NCBI GenBank assembly: GCA_031553435.1 | Contig: JAVBLQ010000111.1 | Location: 1 to 16,239 of the forward strand | Reading direction: 5' to 3' | DNA from: JAVBLQ01 sp031553435 | GTDB lineage: Bacteria; Bacteroidota; Bacteroidia; Bacteroidales; Azobacteroidaceae | Length of the DNA stretch: 16,239 nt | In this document: positions 1 through 5,935 of the stretch, piece by piece | Layout of the letters: each line of letters starts with the position of its first letter | Position numbering within the stretch: the first letter of the stretch is position 1 | Translations under genes and position numbers: made by a program | The notes under the pieces: model-generated | The model's input: only the letters and a program-made list of their open reading frames with translations | Told to the model about the DNA's origin: nothing | The model's database searches: none

Positions 1-1
1 G

Positions 2-124
2 AAAATAAATATTTTTTCACTCAAACCTACATATCAGAAGCAACTTGAAGATTTAATGGCGCAATACGGACGACAAAGAGAGTATATTAATTTTATGAGT
101 GACACAGACTTTGAATATAAATAA
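2..124 (+). CDS. C-terminal end of an unknown cassette gene (5' partial)
   Basis: One reading frame is open from the window edge to a TAA at 122-124 and encodes about 40 residues ending in SDTDFEYK. Codon use is coding-like and A-rich, as in the neighbouring cassette genes. The stop lies 6 bases before the left core of the first attC, the same layout as the 287-aa gene further on. The fragment is too short to assign a family. A short overlapping ORF that runs from here into the palindrome is a shadow. Confidence 0.6.
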   Translation, partial: KINIFSLKPTYQKQLEDLMAQYGRQREYINFMSDTDFEYK

Positions 125-130
125 AACGGC

Positions 131-263
131 ACCCAACTGCCTGCCTGCTTTCAGGCGGGGCAAAAGCGTGGTTTTCAGCTTTTGTCGCCCGCATCACCTT
201 CGGCATCGGCGGACAGTGAAGCGCACCGCAACCCGCCCGAAAGCAGCTGGCGGTACGTTGGCA
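131..263 (+). repeat. attC-like recombination site 1
   Basis: The left core is ACCCAAC (131-137) and the right core GTTGGCA (257-263). Inside the cores, TGCTTTCAGGCGGG pairs with CCCGCCCGAAAGCA at 13 of 14 positions. This gives a long stem (R and L boxes) around a GC-rich centre with internal hairpins. The right-hand L-R spacer is two bases longer than the left, an asymmetry seen in attC sites. It closes the cassette of the partial gene at the window start. That cassette's end, AACGGCACCCAAC, equals the end before attC 4. Confidence 0.85.
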
Positions 264-326
264 AGCATGCACACAAACAATGCAAACATTCAGTGAAATA
301 CATTTTTATCGACAAAATTTTAATTG

Positions 327-334
327 TAAATTTG
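327..334 (+). promoter_or_regulatory. Possible -7 box of the KilA-N gene
   Basis: TAAATTTG fits the Bacteroidota -7 consensus TAnnTTTG exactly and lies 22 bases before the ATG at 357. No TTG element is found at the usual 19-20 bp upstream, so the call is weak. It would let the cassette be expressed without an array promoter. Confidence 0.35.
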
Positions 335-356
335 TGGAAATTAAAATATCATTCCT

Positions 357-1157
357 ATGGCAAAAATAAATGTAACAGGCTCTGACATAACGATTATTCA
401 GATTGCTGATTCAGATTACATATCACTCACAGACATGGCACATAGCCAAATGGAGGAGCATATCATTATAAAATGGCTCAGCCTGAAAAGTACTATTGAG
501 TATATCGGCGAATGGGAAATCTTATTCAACCCGAATTTTAATTATACCGAATTCGGTACAATTAAAAATTCGGCAGGGAGCAATAATTTTGTTCTCTCTG
601 TAAAACAATGGATTGCACGAACAAACGCCATTGGAATTACAGCAAAAGCGGGTCGTTATGGTGGAACATATGCCCATAAAGACATTGCATTTCACTTTGG
701 AATGTTGATAAGCGCCCGATTTCAATTATTGTTGGTTAAAGAATTTCAACGCCTTAAAGAACAAGAGCAACAACAAATTGGTTGGAGTGCCAAACGCGAA
801 TTGGCGAAAATCAATTATCATATCCATACCGACGCCATTAAATACAACCTCATTCCCGCCGAACTGACACCACAACTAATAAACATCATATACGCCAACG
901 AAGCTGATGTTTTGAATGTTGCCTTATTTGGAATTACCGCCAAACAGTGGCGCGAAGCAAATCCAGATTTGAAAGGCAATATCCGTGATTACGCTACAAT
1001 CAACGAGTTAATATGCTTGTCGAATATGGAAAATCTCAATGCCGTCTTTATCAACGAAGGGCTTTCTCAAAAAGAAAGGTTGGTAAAACTTAATCAAATT
1101 GCCATTCAACAGATGAGAGTATTACATGAAGTGGAAAATCGAAAACTCTTAAAATAA
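357..1157 (+). CDS. KilA-N domain protein
   Basis: The 266-aa product carries a KilA-N domain over roughly residues 15-135. Visible marks are ISLTDMA near the start, the WE.LFNPNFNYTEF segment, a KQWIARTNAIGI segment, and GRYGGTYAHKDIAFHF followed by KEFQRLKEQE. KilA-N is a DNA-binding domain common in phage and in stand-alone Bacteroidota proteins thought to be regulators or foreign-DNA related; its exact role is unknown. The C-terminal half is helical with no catalytic motif I recognise. The ATG at 357 starts the conserved part with no extra N-terminus. It is the first gene of cassette C1, starting about 100 bases after the attC 1 right core. Confidence 0.85.
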   Translation: MAKINVTGSDITIIQIADSDYISLTDMAHSQMEEHIIIKWLSLKSTIEYIGEWEILFNPNFNYTEFGTIKNSAGSNNFVLSVKQWIARTNAIGITAKAGRYGGTYAHKDIAFHFGMLISARFQLLLVKEFQRLKEQEQQQIGWSAKRELAKINYHIHTDAIKYNLIPAELTPQLINIIYANEADVLNVALFGITAKQWREANPDLKGNIRDYATINELICLSNMENLNAVFINEGLSQKERLVKLNQIAIQQMRVLHEVENRKLLK

Positions 1158-1169
1158 TTTTTTCACAAT

Positions 1170-1205
1170 CATGCAGGACTGTGACAATTGACACTATCCT
1201 GCATG
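1170..1205 (+). other. Inverted repeat after the KilA-N gene
   Basis: CATGCAGGA (1170-1178) and TCCTGCATG (1197-1205) are perfect 9-bp inverted arms around an 18-base loop that contains CAATTG. It starts 12 bases after the KilA-N stop. No T-run follows on the + strand, so it is not a standard terminator. It could be an mRNA 3' end structure or an operator. Confidence 0.5.
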
Positions 1206-1490
1206 ACAAAACAGTTGACAATTTAGTTGATAATCAAAACTTTTTGCTGAAATTCGCAAATAAAGTGATTGAAACATTTTTCGACAGTTCGGGCGCGAGC
1301 GTACAACCTTCGCTTATTGAATTTAGCGGAAGCAATGACTTGACGATTGTGCGGGTCGATTTTGACTTTGAGATTTCGGACTGGTGGAAAGTTTTCCGCG
1401 AAGTAGGACTTGAAACTTTGCCGAGTTTCTTTTGTAAGCATGATTATGAATGCAGACAATTTCGACAAACTTGTAATTCGGCGGACATGA
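1181..1490 (+). pseudogene. Damaged or truncated ORF in the KilA-N cassette
   Basis: From about 1181 one frame reads like real protein (FANKVIETFF, then VRVDFDFEISDWWKVFREVG, up to LPSFF near 1432). Past the TTCTTTTG run at 1427-1434 this frame turns cysteine- and arginine-rich. The frame one base later continues plausibly (MIMNADNFDKLVIRRT) to a TGA at 1488-1490. A one-base insertion in the T-run would explain this, so a frameshifted gene is likely. The only nearby start is a GTG inside the hairpin at 1170-1205, and the frame is open further upstream, so the 5' end may be lost. I do not recognise the family. The unshifted frame runs on through attC 2, which argues against it being the true end. 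Confidence 0.4.
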
Positions 1491-1500
1491 CAGAACACAA

Positions 1501-1571
1501 ATGTACTGACGGTGGCGAAGCCGTACCGACAGCGGACAGAAACGGACGACAACGACGGACAGAAGCACGCT
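1501..1571 (+). repeat. Cassette tail homologous to 2601-2677
   Basis: This segment, just left of attC 2, aligns with the segment just left of attC 3. ATGT-ACTGACGGTGGCGAAGCCGT here matches ATGTG-ACTGACGGCAGCGAAGCTGT there, then ACGG-rc-GACAA is shared further on. The ACGGY...GCYGT part folds as a small hairpin, and the bases that differ between copies keep pairing (G.U and G-C). The last bases, GACGGACAG, recur left of attC 5 (about 5734). It may be a shared 3' cassette tail. Confidence 0.45.
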
Positions 1572-1703
1572 TCCCAACTGCCAGTCTGGCTTTAGGGCGG
1601 GTGACGAGTGGTTTTCAAGTGCAGTCCACCGCGCGGGTTTCAGTGTCGGCGGACACTTTCGCGCCTGCCCACCGCCCCAAATCCAACCCGCGGCACGTTG
1701 GCG
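1572..1703 (+). repeat. attC-like recombination site 2
   Basis: The left core is TCCCAAC (1572-1578) and the right core GTTGGCG (1697-1703), 132 bp in all. The inner arms TTTAGGGCGGGTG and CACCGCCCCAAA pair with few mismatches. Its left end (1565-1578) complements 257-270, the start of the KilA-N cassette, at 12 of 14 positions. Its centre differs from sites 1, 3 and 6 but keeps the CGGCGGACA element. Confidence 0.85.
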
Positions 1704-1762
1704 GTAATGTAGGACTGTGCATGAACCGATTTCTAAAATAGTAACAGCTGACAGGACTGTGC

Positions 1763-1802
1763 AAAAAACAAAGTCCGTTGACTTTGGGACAGGCAACGGA
1801 CT
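1763..1802 (-). terminator. Rho-independent terminator of the SymE operon
   Basis: Read on the minus strand, AGTCCGTTG and CAACGGACT form a perfect 9-bp stem (1772-1780 with 1794-1802) around a 13-base loop. The run TTTGTTTTTT follows at once. It begins 8 bases after the symE-like stop codon. This is the best-formed terminator in the window and supports the reverse-strand operon as a real transcription unit. Confidence 0.8.
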
Positions 1803-1810
1803 CGAGAAAC

Positions 1811-2005
1811 TTAAATGACTGGGCGAATAATAAGCGATTTTCGTTTGACTTCAATTTGGACTTTGCTTCGTGGCCTGAATCCTGCATCTGTTAACCATTT
1901 TCCTTTGAGACGGAGTTCGGAATAAATTCGACGAGGACGAGAATCGACGATGACAACTTCCTGAACAGTGAAAGTCCGGACTGAGTTGTTTGATTTGTTT
2001 GACAT
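1811..2005 (-). CDS. symE: SymE-family toxin
   Basis: The 64-aa product ends in the SymE fold: ELRLKGKWLTDAGFRPRSKV followed by a short IEVKRKSLII strand. SymE was defined as an SOS-induced toxin of a type I toxin-antitoxin system in E. coli, where an antisense RNA (SymR) controls it. The family has an AbrB-like fold and acts on RNA or nucleoid. The gene lies on the minus strand, against the array, 20 bases after an 86-aa partner gene, and is followed by a strong terminator. Toxin genes with their own promoters are typical stabilising cassettes in large integrons. No antisense promoter is obvious, so the type of antitoxin is open. Confidence 0.78.
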   Translation of the reverse strand: MSNKSNNSVRTFTVQEVVIVDSRPRRIYSELRLKGKWLTDAGFRPRSKVQIEVKRKSLIIRPVI

Positions 2006-2025
2006 AATGATAAAGATTTTAACAT

Positions 2026-2286
2026 TTAGAACTGGAAATCAAAATTAATTTTACATTCTTCTTGCACTGAACAGCGGAGTAGAGCATCACGAAGTTGCTT
2101 AAGACGATAAACAAATAGATGAGTGTCTTCATGGGTGAACCATTTATCACTCTGATACTCATATATCCAGAGTGAAGTCAGTGAAAAGTAATAAGCTAAT
2201 TCATCCAGTTCATGAGCTAAATCTTCAGGGTCAAGTTCGGTTGAGAAAAGTTCTTGTAGCGGTTCAAGATTAAATTCATCGTTCAT
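2026..2286 (-). CDS. Small acidic protein upstream of symE, possible partner
   Basis: The 86-aa product starts MNDEFNLEPL and is rich in Asp and Glu with aromatic residues (ELDELAYYF, WIYEYQSDKWF). I do not recognise a family. I chose the ATG at 2284-2286. The frame is open for 65 more codons upstream, but that part runs through a structured GC-rich leader and a terminator-like hairpin, and its protein looks unnatural. It lies 20 bases upstream of the SymE-like gene on the same strand, so the two are probably co-transcribed. An antitoxin or accessory role is inference from position only. Confidence 0.65.
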   Translation of the reverse strand: MNDEFNLEPLQELFSTELDPEDLAHELDELAYYFSLTSLWIYEYQSDKWFTHEDTHLFVYRLKQLRDALLRCSVQEECKINFDFQF

Positions 2287-2510
2287 AGTAATGGTTGTTT
2301 GTTTTGCTTGTTCCCTACTTGACAAGCGGTTTAAAATAAAAAAAGCGGTAGGGTAATAGCCTACTGCGCCGAAGGGAGTCGAAGCCCTGAAACACAAATA
2401 AACTACACCCACCGCCATATCACAGGTGGACGTTAGATTTATTATTAGTGTTTCTATGTAATTTCGACTTTTACGGCGCACTAATAAAGCTTAACGCTTT
2501 TCAATATTTT
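2287..2510 (-). promoter_or_regulatory. Long structured leader of the symE operon, possible small RNA
   Basis: The predicted transcript start near 2510 lies about 225 bases before the first ORF, which is long for Bacteroidota. The leader holds a GC-rich part (about 2345-2440) with several short inverted repeats, including GTAGG/CCTAC, then the terminator-like hairpin with its T-run. It could be an attenuator or a separate regulatory RNA. A third option is a worn attC-like element on the minus strand (it has AACGTCCACC and GGCGGTGGGTG). No coding region here convinces me. Confidence 0.3.
2334..2367 (-). terminator. Terminator-like hairpin in the symE operon leader
   Basis: On the minus strand, GCAGTAGG pairs with CCTACCGC (2360-2367 with 2345-2352, one A.C mismatch) around a 7-base loop. 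TTTTTTTATTTT follows (2333-2344). It sits between the operon promoter at 2517-2546 and the first start codon at 2286. It would therefore act as an attenuator or end a short leader RNA of roughly 170 bases. Confidence 0.5.
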
Positions 2511-2516
2511 CTGTTG

Positions 2517-2546
2517 CAAAGATAATGATAAGTTTTGTTAATGCAA
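2517..2546 (-). promoter_or_regulatory. Bacteroidota-type promoter of the symE operon
   Basis: On the minus strand, TTG (2544-2546) is followed after exactly 19 bases by TATCTTTG (2517-2524). This is a full match to the Bacteroidota -33/-7 pattern. It points left, toward the 86-aa and SymE genes, with a start expected near 2510. It is the most complete promoter in the array and lets an inverted cassette be expressed on its own. Confidence 0.7.
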
Positions 2547-2600
2547 CAATGAAACTTTATCTTTACCGACATAAATTAAAAAAGACAGTTCAGTCCGAAA

Positions 2601-2677
2601 ATGTGACTGACGGCAGCGAAGCTGTGAGAATATGGGACATTTTTACGGGCGACAATAAAGTGGATGACAAACACTAC
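2601..2677 (+). repeat. Cassette tail homologous to 1501-1571
   Basis: This is the second copy of the segment left of attC 2: ACTGACGGCAGCGAAGCTGT at 2606-2625, then ACGGGCGACAAT and GGATGACA up to the left core. Nothing else is supported between the promoter at 2546 and attC 3. A 65-codon frame across it runs into the palindrome and looks like chance. Confidence 0.4.
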
Positions 2678-2811
2678 CCCCAACTGCCCGTCTGCTGCCA
2701 GCGGGCGGTGACGTGCGGTTAGCAAGTTTTGCCCTCCGCATCACCTTCGGCATCGGCGGACAGTTTAGTGCCCGCAATCGCCCGCCGTCAGCAACCGCCG
2801 GCACGTTGGCT
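2678..2811 (+). repeat. attC-like recombination site 3
   Basis: The left core is CCCCAAC (2678-2684) and the right core GTTGGCT (2805-2811), 134 bp. The arms CTGCTGCCAGCGGGCGG and CCGCCGTCAGCA pair in part, and the centre carries CGCATCACCTTCGGCATCGG as in site 1. The left end 2672-2684 complements 1697-1709, the start of the SymE cassette, at 11 of 13 positions. Confidence 0.85.
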
Positions 2812-2855
2812 GCCATTAGCGAAAGTGCTACAAGAATAATATAAATTGAAACGAG

Positions 2856-3719
2856 ATGAAATATTACATTCTAAAAAACAAACAAATGCCGTGGGGCGAC
2901 TACGGAGAAATTTTGTATGCAGGAATCAATGTGCGAGATAAGGAGACAGGAAAGTTTTATGTGTCGCGGACAGCGCCTTTCTTGCCGACAGTTTACCGTG
3001 ACCCGCAAGAACCTTTTCTTTTTGTAACCGACAGTTTGAAAAAGAAGTTAGAACAAACCGACTTGAAAGAAATCTCATTTCAACAAGCGGTTAAAGACAG
3101 AATTGTTTCACTTGCTTGGGAAAAGTGGGACTTGTCAGCACCAGAACCTGCCGTTTATCCATCAGGAGACATGGATGCCGAAGAATATATTTTGCGCCGA
3201 AAACGTAATGAGCAATTAGCCGAAGCAATGGAAAATATTTGGGTTGTTCTTTTTCCGACAAAAGGACTCGTTACGAAAGGAGAACATCCGACTTTGGTAG
3301 AACAGTCAATCGGAGGAGCGGACATTTTCACGGCCGAAATCAATTCTAAAAATATTTTCGTTTCCGAAAAGGCGAAAGAGTGGTTTGATGAACATGGAAA
3401 CGGTTGTATAGAATTTGAACTTTTTCCTACTACACATGCAACAGATGATGAAATCGCAAATTTGAGTAAGTCAGCCGACGAGAAACGGTTACGGAAAGAA
3501 AAGTCAGAAAAAATGACGGACAAAGATTGGCATTTGTGGCATCGCTTGATTGACGAATCTAAGAAATTGCTGACTGAAATAGACAACGCAAAAAGAGAGG
3601 AAACGAAAGCAAGATGGAAACAGAAAGCATTGAGTAATTTGCTGCAAGCAAGAGAATTGTATCCATTACAGGACAGAGAGAACGAAATGCTTGAGACTTT
3701 ACAGAAAGATGAAAGATAA
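2856..3719 (+). CDS. Cassette protein of 287 aa, possibly Imm11/DUF1629-like
   Basis: I do not recognise this protein with certainty. The N-terminal two thirds has the pattern RTAPFLPTVYRDP, FVTDSLKKKLEQTDLKEISF, then IVSLAWEKWD and EEYILRRKRNEQLAEAM. It resembles immunity-type proteins (DUF1629/Imm11 and related myxobacterial proteins), in which a nearly identical order of motifs occurs. This is a match from memory and weak. The last 80 residues are highly charged and helical, probably coiled coil. There is no signal peptide. It is the only gene of cassette C3. Its stop TAA (3717-3719) lies 4 bases before the left core of attC 4, a very compact fit. No clear promoter is seen in the 45-base leader. 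Confidence 0.75.
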   Translation: MKYYILKNKQMPWGDYGEILYAGINVRDKETGKFYVSRTAPFLPTVYRDPQEPFLFVTDSLKKKLEQTDLKEISFQQAVKDRIVSLAWEKWDLSAPEPAVYPSGDMDAEEYILRRKRNEQLAEAMENIWVVLFPTKGLVTKGEHPTLVEQSIGGADIFTAEINSKNIFVSEKAKEWFDEHGNGCIEFELFPTTHATDDEIANLSKSADEKRLRKEKSEKMTDKDWHLWHRLIDESKKLLTEIDNAKREETKARWKQKALSNLLQARELYPLQDRENEMLETLQKDER

Positions 3720-3723
3720 CGGC

Positions 3724-3856
3724 ACCCAACTGCGCGTCTGCTTCCAGCGGGCGGCGATGTGGTATCATCACCGTCTGTCGTCCGCGCCACCTTTTGTCTC
3801 GGTGGACAGTGAAGCGCCCGCAATGCCCGCCGTCAGCAACCCGCGGCACGTTGGGC
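3724..3856 (+). repeat. attC-like recombination site 4
   Basis: The left core is ACCCAAC (3724-3730) and the right core GTTGGGC (3850-3856), 133 bp. The inner arms CTGCTTCCAGCGGGCGG and CCCGCCGTCAGCA pair. The end GGCACCCAAC (3721-3730) complements 2805-2814, the start of its cassette, at 9 of 10 positions. The gene stop TAA abuts the repeat. Confidence 0.85.
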
Positions 3857-3936
3857 GCAAGGCGAAAAGCGCATTGAAAACGGAAAGCGGGGAAGCCGAA
3901 AACTGACAGAGTAGGCAAAATTTAAAAAGTATCAAA

Positions 3937-5205
3937 ATGAAAAAGTTTTTATTCATTACATTGACAGCGTTATTCTTTACAGGACTAAATCCTGTTTCTG
4001 TGTTTTCTCAAGAGACTGAAACTGTTCAAACTGAAACGACATTGAACAAAAGAGAACAGAGAAAATTAAAAAAGCAACAGGAAAAGGAAGAAAAAGCACG
4101 CTTGAATGAAGAACAAACTCTAAATGTAGAACAAGTCGAAGAATCGCAAACTGACAATTCGAAAAATTTTCAGACACAAGTAGAAGAACCACAAACCGAC
4201 AATTCAGAAAGTTTTCAGACACAGCCACAGGTAGAAATACAACCTGTGCAACAACAAGAAACAGAAATTGTCAGGAACACATATTCCAATAATAAAAATG
4301 TTGTTTCCTCAAATGGCGAGCAAAAAGGCAATGTAGAACCGAATAACGAACAATCAAAAAAATCATTTCCGACTTGGGGGTGGTTTGCCTTTATTGGAAT
4401 AGCAATATTGGGTTTTGTGATTTACCTATACAAAAAATATTTATCTCAAAAATTTGCATACAACATATTTTCGGTATCTACTATAGTCTGCTTGTTGTTG
4501 TCGTTTGGTACAATTTTATTTTTGCAACATTTACTCTCGCAAAGTCAAACAGGGGAACTGTGGGGCATTTCAAGCGGAATGTTTAAATTTTTGCTAATTA
4601 CGGCATTAGTCCTAACTATTGGAGTTTTATACTACTACAATTTTAGAAAAACGAATTGGTATCTTGCAATAATCAATGTAATTATTCAAACGGTTGCGGT
4701 AGGGATTTTTGTGATTATCGCAATAGGTTGGATAGTTTTGAAATTTTTAGGTGGCAAATCTTCTTCTGACACACAATCAAATTCGGGTACTTCTGTTTCT
4801 TCTTCAAACAATAATGCAACTATTATCAAATCACGTTGGGTGCATGACAATAACAAGGAATGGGTATTTGATGGTAAATACTTAAAGCCACGTTGGGTAC
4901 ACAATAATAATAAAGAATGGGAGTTCGACGGAAGATATTTAAAACAACGTTGGGTACACGACAATAACAAGGAATGGGAATTTGATGGAAGATACTTAAA
5001 ACCACGTTGGGTACACGATAATAATAGAGAATGGGAATTTGACGGAAGATACTTAAAACTGCGTTGGGTACACGATAACAATAAGGAGTGGGAATTTGAC
5101 GGAAGATATTTGAAACCACGTTGGGTACACGACAATAATAAAGAATGGGAAATAAACGGCAACGTACCTATTCCAGTTTTAGCAAAAGCCGTAGGAATAA
5201 TATAA
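3937..5205 (+). CDS. Exported membrane protein with tandem RWVHDNNKEW repeats
   Basis: The 422-aa product starts with a signal peptide (about 1-25, cleavage likely after VFSQ). A charged then Q/T/N-rich linker follows (30-140) and contains a 15-residue duplication (VEESQTDNS...). Next come about four hydrophobic segments (147-168, 177-199, 217-236, 243-271). From residue 300 there are six copies of a 19-residue unit, RWVHDNNKEWEFDGRYLKP, the last one incomplete, and the end is LAKAVGII. The aromatic, glycine-poor units suggest small beta-hairpins, as in other surface or binding repeats. The family is unknown to me. It is first of two genes in cassette C4. Copy number of the repeats probably varies between strains. 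Confidence 0.8.
   Translation: MKKFLFITLTALFFTGLNPVSVFSQETETVQTETTLNKREQRKLKKQQEKEEKARLNEEQTLNVEQVEESQTDNSKNFQTQVEEPQTDNSESFQTQPQVEIQPVQQQETEIVRNTYSNNKNVVSSNGEQKGNVEPNNEQSKKSFPTWGWFAFIGIAILGFVIYLYKKYLSQKFAYNIFSVSTIVCLLLSFGTILFLQHLLSQSQTGELWGISSGMFKFLLITALVLTIGVLYYYNFRKTNWYLAIINVIIQTVAVGIFVIIAIGWIVLKFLGGKSSSDTQSNSGTSVSSSNNNATIIKSRWVHDNNKEWVFDGKYLKPRWVHNNNKEWEFDGRYLKQRWVHDNNKEWEFDGRYLKPRWVHDNNREWEFDGRYLKLRWVHDNNKEWEFDGRYLKPRWVHDNNKEWEINGNVPIPVLAKAVGII
4135..4224 (+). repeat. Two tandem 45-bp coding repeats
   Basis: Two adjacent in-frame copies encode VEESQTDNSKNFQTQ and VEEPQTDNSESFQTQ in the linker of the membrane protein. They differ at several third positions, so the duplication is not recent. 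Confidence 0.7.
4834..5159 (+). repeat. Six tandem 57-bp coding repeats
   Basis: Units start at 4834, 4891, 4948, 5005, 5062 and 5119, exactly 57 bases apart; the sixth diverges after KEWE. Each encodes 19 residues and opens with CGTTGGGT (the last base of the heptamer is followed by AC or GC), which contains a GTTRRRY-like attC core. The copies differ mostly at synonymous positions, so protein sequence is under selection. The regular spacing without spacers rules out CRISPR. Confidence 0.9.
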
Positions 5206-5230
5206 AAATAAAAAAAATAGCAAATAAAAT

Positions 5231-5602
5231 ATGGACAGGATGTATGTTGGCGAAGCTAAAAAAAGAATTCGTATGATAAAAGAAAAAAACACGAAAATAC
5301 CTAACAATGTTCTTATTCAGGCCGGAGGAACTACGATAAATTGGTTCAATAATTTATATACTAAAAGCGACTCAGATTTCATTGCAGCAAAGATTATTTA
5401 CCAAATGGAAGAAAACGCTTCCTCTCATTTCGAGGTTTGGAAAATTTCGCAGGAGGTTGAACAAGAAGAGAGGGTAAAGGAAGAAAAGTATTGGGAAAAA
5501 GTTCTTGATTGGACTTGCTCAAAATGTAAAACAAGAAATGAAGGCACACAGTTTTGTAGTTTTTGTGGGTTAGATTTTAGAGATTTTTATTTTAGAATGT
5601 AA
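5231..5602 (+). CDS. Small protein with C-terminal zinc ribbon
   Basis: The 123-aa product has a helical, charged N-terminal part and a C-terminal four-cysteine knuckle pair, TCSKCK...FCSFCG (Cys 96, 99, 109, 112), typical of zinc-ribbon or RanBP2-like small zinc domains. Such domains bind RNA, DNA or protein, and nothing here decides which. It starts 25 bases after the repeat-protein gene on the same strand, so the two probably share a transcript. The next 150 bases up to attC 5 hold no gene I can support, only an AT-rich stretch and a short GACGGACAG tail shared with site 2. Confidence 0.75.
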   Translation: MDRMYVGEAKKRIRMIKEKNTKIPNNVLIQAGGTTINWFNNLYTKSDSDFIAAKIIYQMEENASSHFEVWKISQEVEQEERVKEEKYWEKVLDWTCSKCKTRNEGTQFCSFCGLDFRDFYFRM

Positions 5603-5753
5603 TACTCAATGCACTACTTCTAACGAAAAAATTAGAATAGAACGAAATTTTAGTAATTTGACAGTTTTGTGAAAATTTCGGCGGACTTTGACTCGCATCG
5701 ACTTGACTATTTACTGAAACGGTCAACTTTTCCGACGGACAGGACAACCCTGC

Positions 5754-5886
5754 GCCCAACTGCCTGCCTGCTTTCAGGGCGGTTGACGTGCGGTTTTCAA
5801 GTGCAGTCCACCGCACAAGCGGCAGCAACAGCGGACAGTTCCGCGCCCGTCCGCCGCCCCGAAAAGCAGCTGGCGGCACGTTGGGT
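5754..5886 (+). repeat. attC-like recombination site 5
   Basis: The left core is GCCCAAC (5754-5760) and the right core GTTGGGT (5880-5886), 133 bp. The inner arms CTGCTTTCAGGGCGG and CCGCCCCGAAAAGCAG pair. The end 5748-5760 complements 3850-3862, the start of cassette C4, at 12 of 13 positions, including ten in a row (TGCGCCCAAC). Confidence 0.87.
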
Positions 5887-5935
5887 GGCACTCTAAGGAA
5901 GTGCAGTGGCTAAAATCAAACAAAAAACAAAAACA

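Noticed and set aside
99..385. Two short overlapping ORFs across the first attC site
   Set aside because: They are read from the palindrome itself and the leader of the KilA-N gene, with Pro/Arg/Ser-rich products; the same kind of ORF appears at every attC.
357..1157. Prophage, suggested by the KilA-N domain
   Set aside because: No other phage gene is present; KilA-N proteins are common as single genes in Bacteroidota, and this one lies in a cassette.
1323..1887. Minus-strand ORFs of 157 and 90 codons over attC 2 and the SymE end
   Set aside because: They cross the palindrome, the terminator and the SymE gene in another frame; composition is not protein-like.
2525..2722. 65-codon ORF right of the SymE promoter
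   Set aside because: It overlaps the promoter and runs into attC 3; the conserved hairpin in it explains the sequence better than a protein does.
3155..3823. 222-codon minus-strand ORF opposite the 287-aa gene
   Set aside because: Serine-rich shadow of the real gene that also crosses attC 4.
4686..5162. Minus-strand ORFs of 158 and 97 codons over the tandem repeats
   Set aside because: Shadows kept open by the 57-bp period; the + strand frame has the signal peptide and the complete protein.
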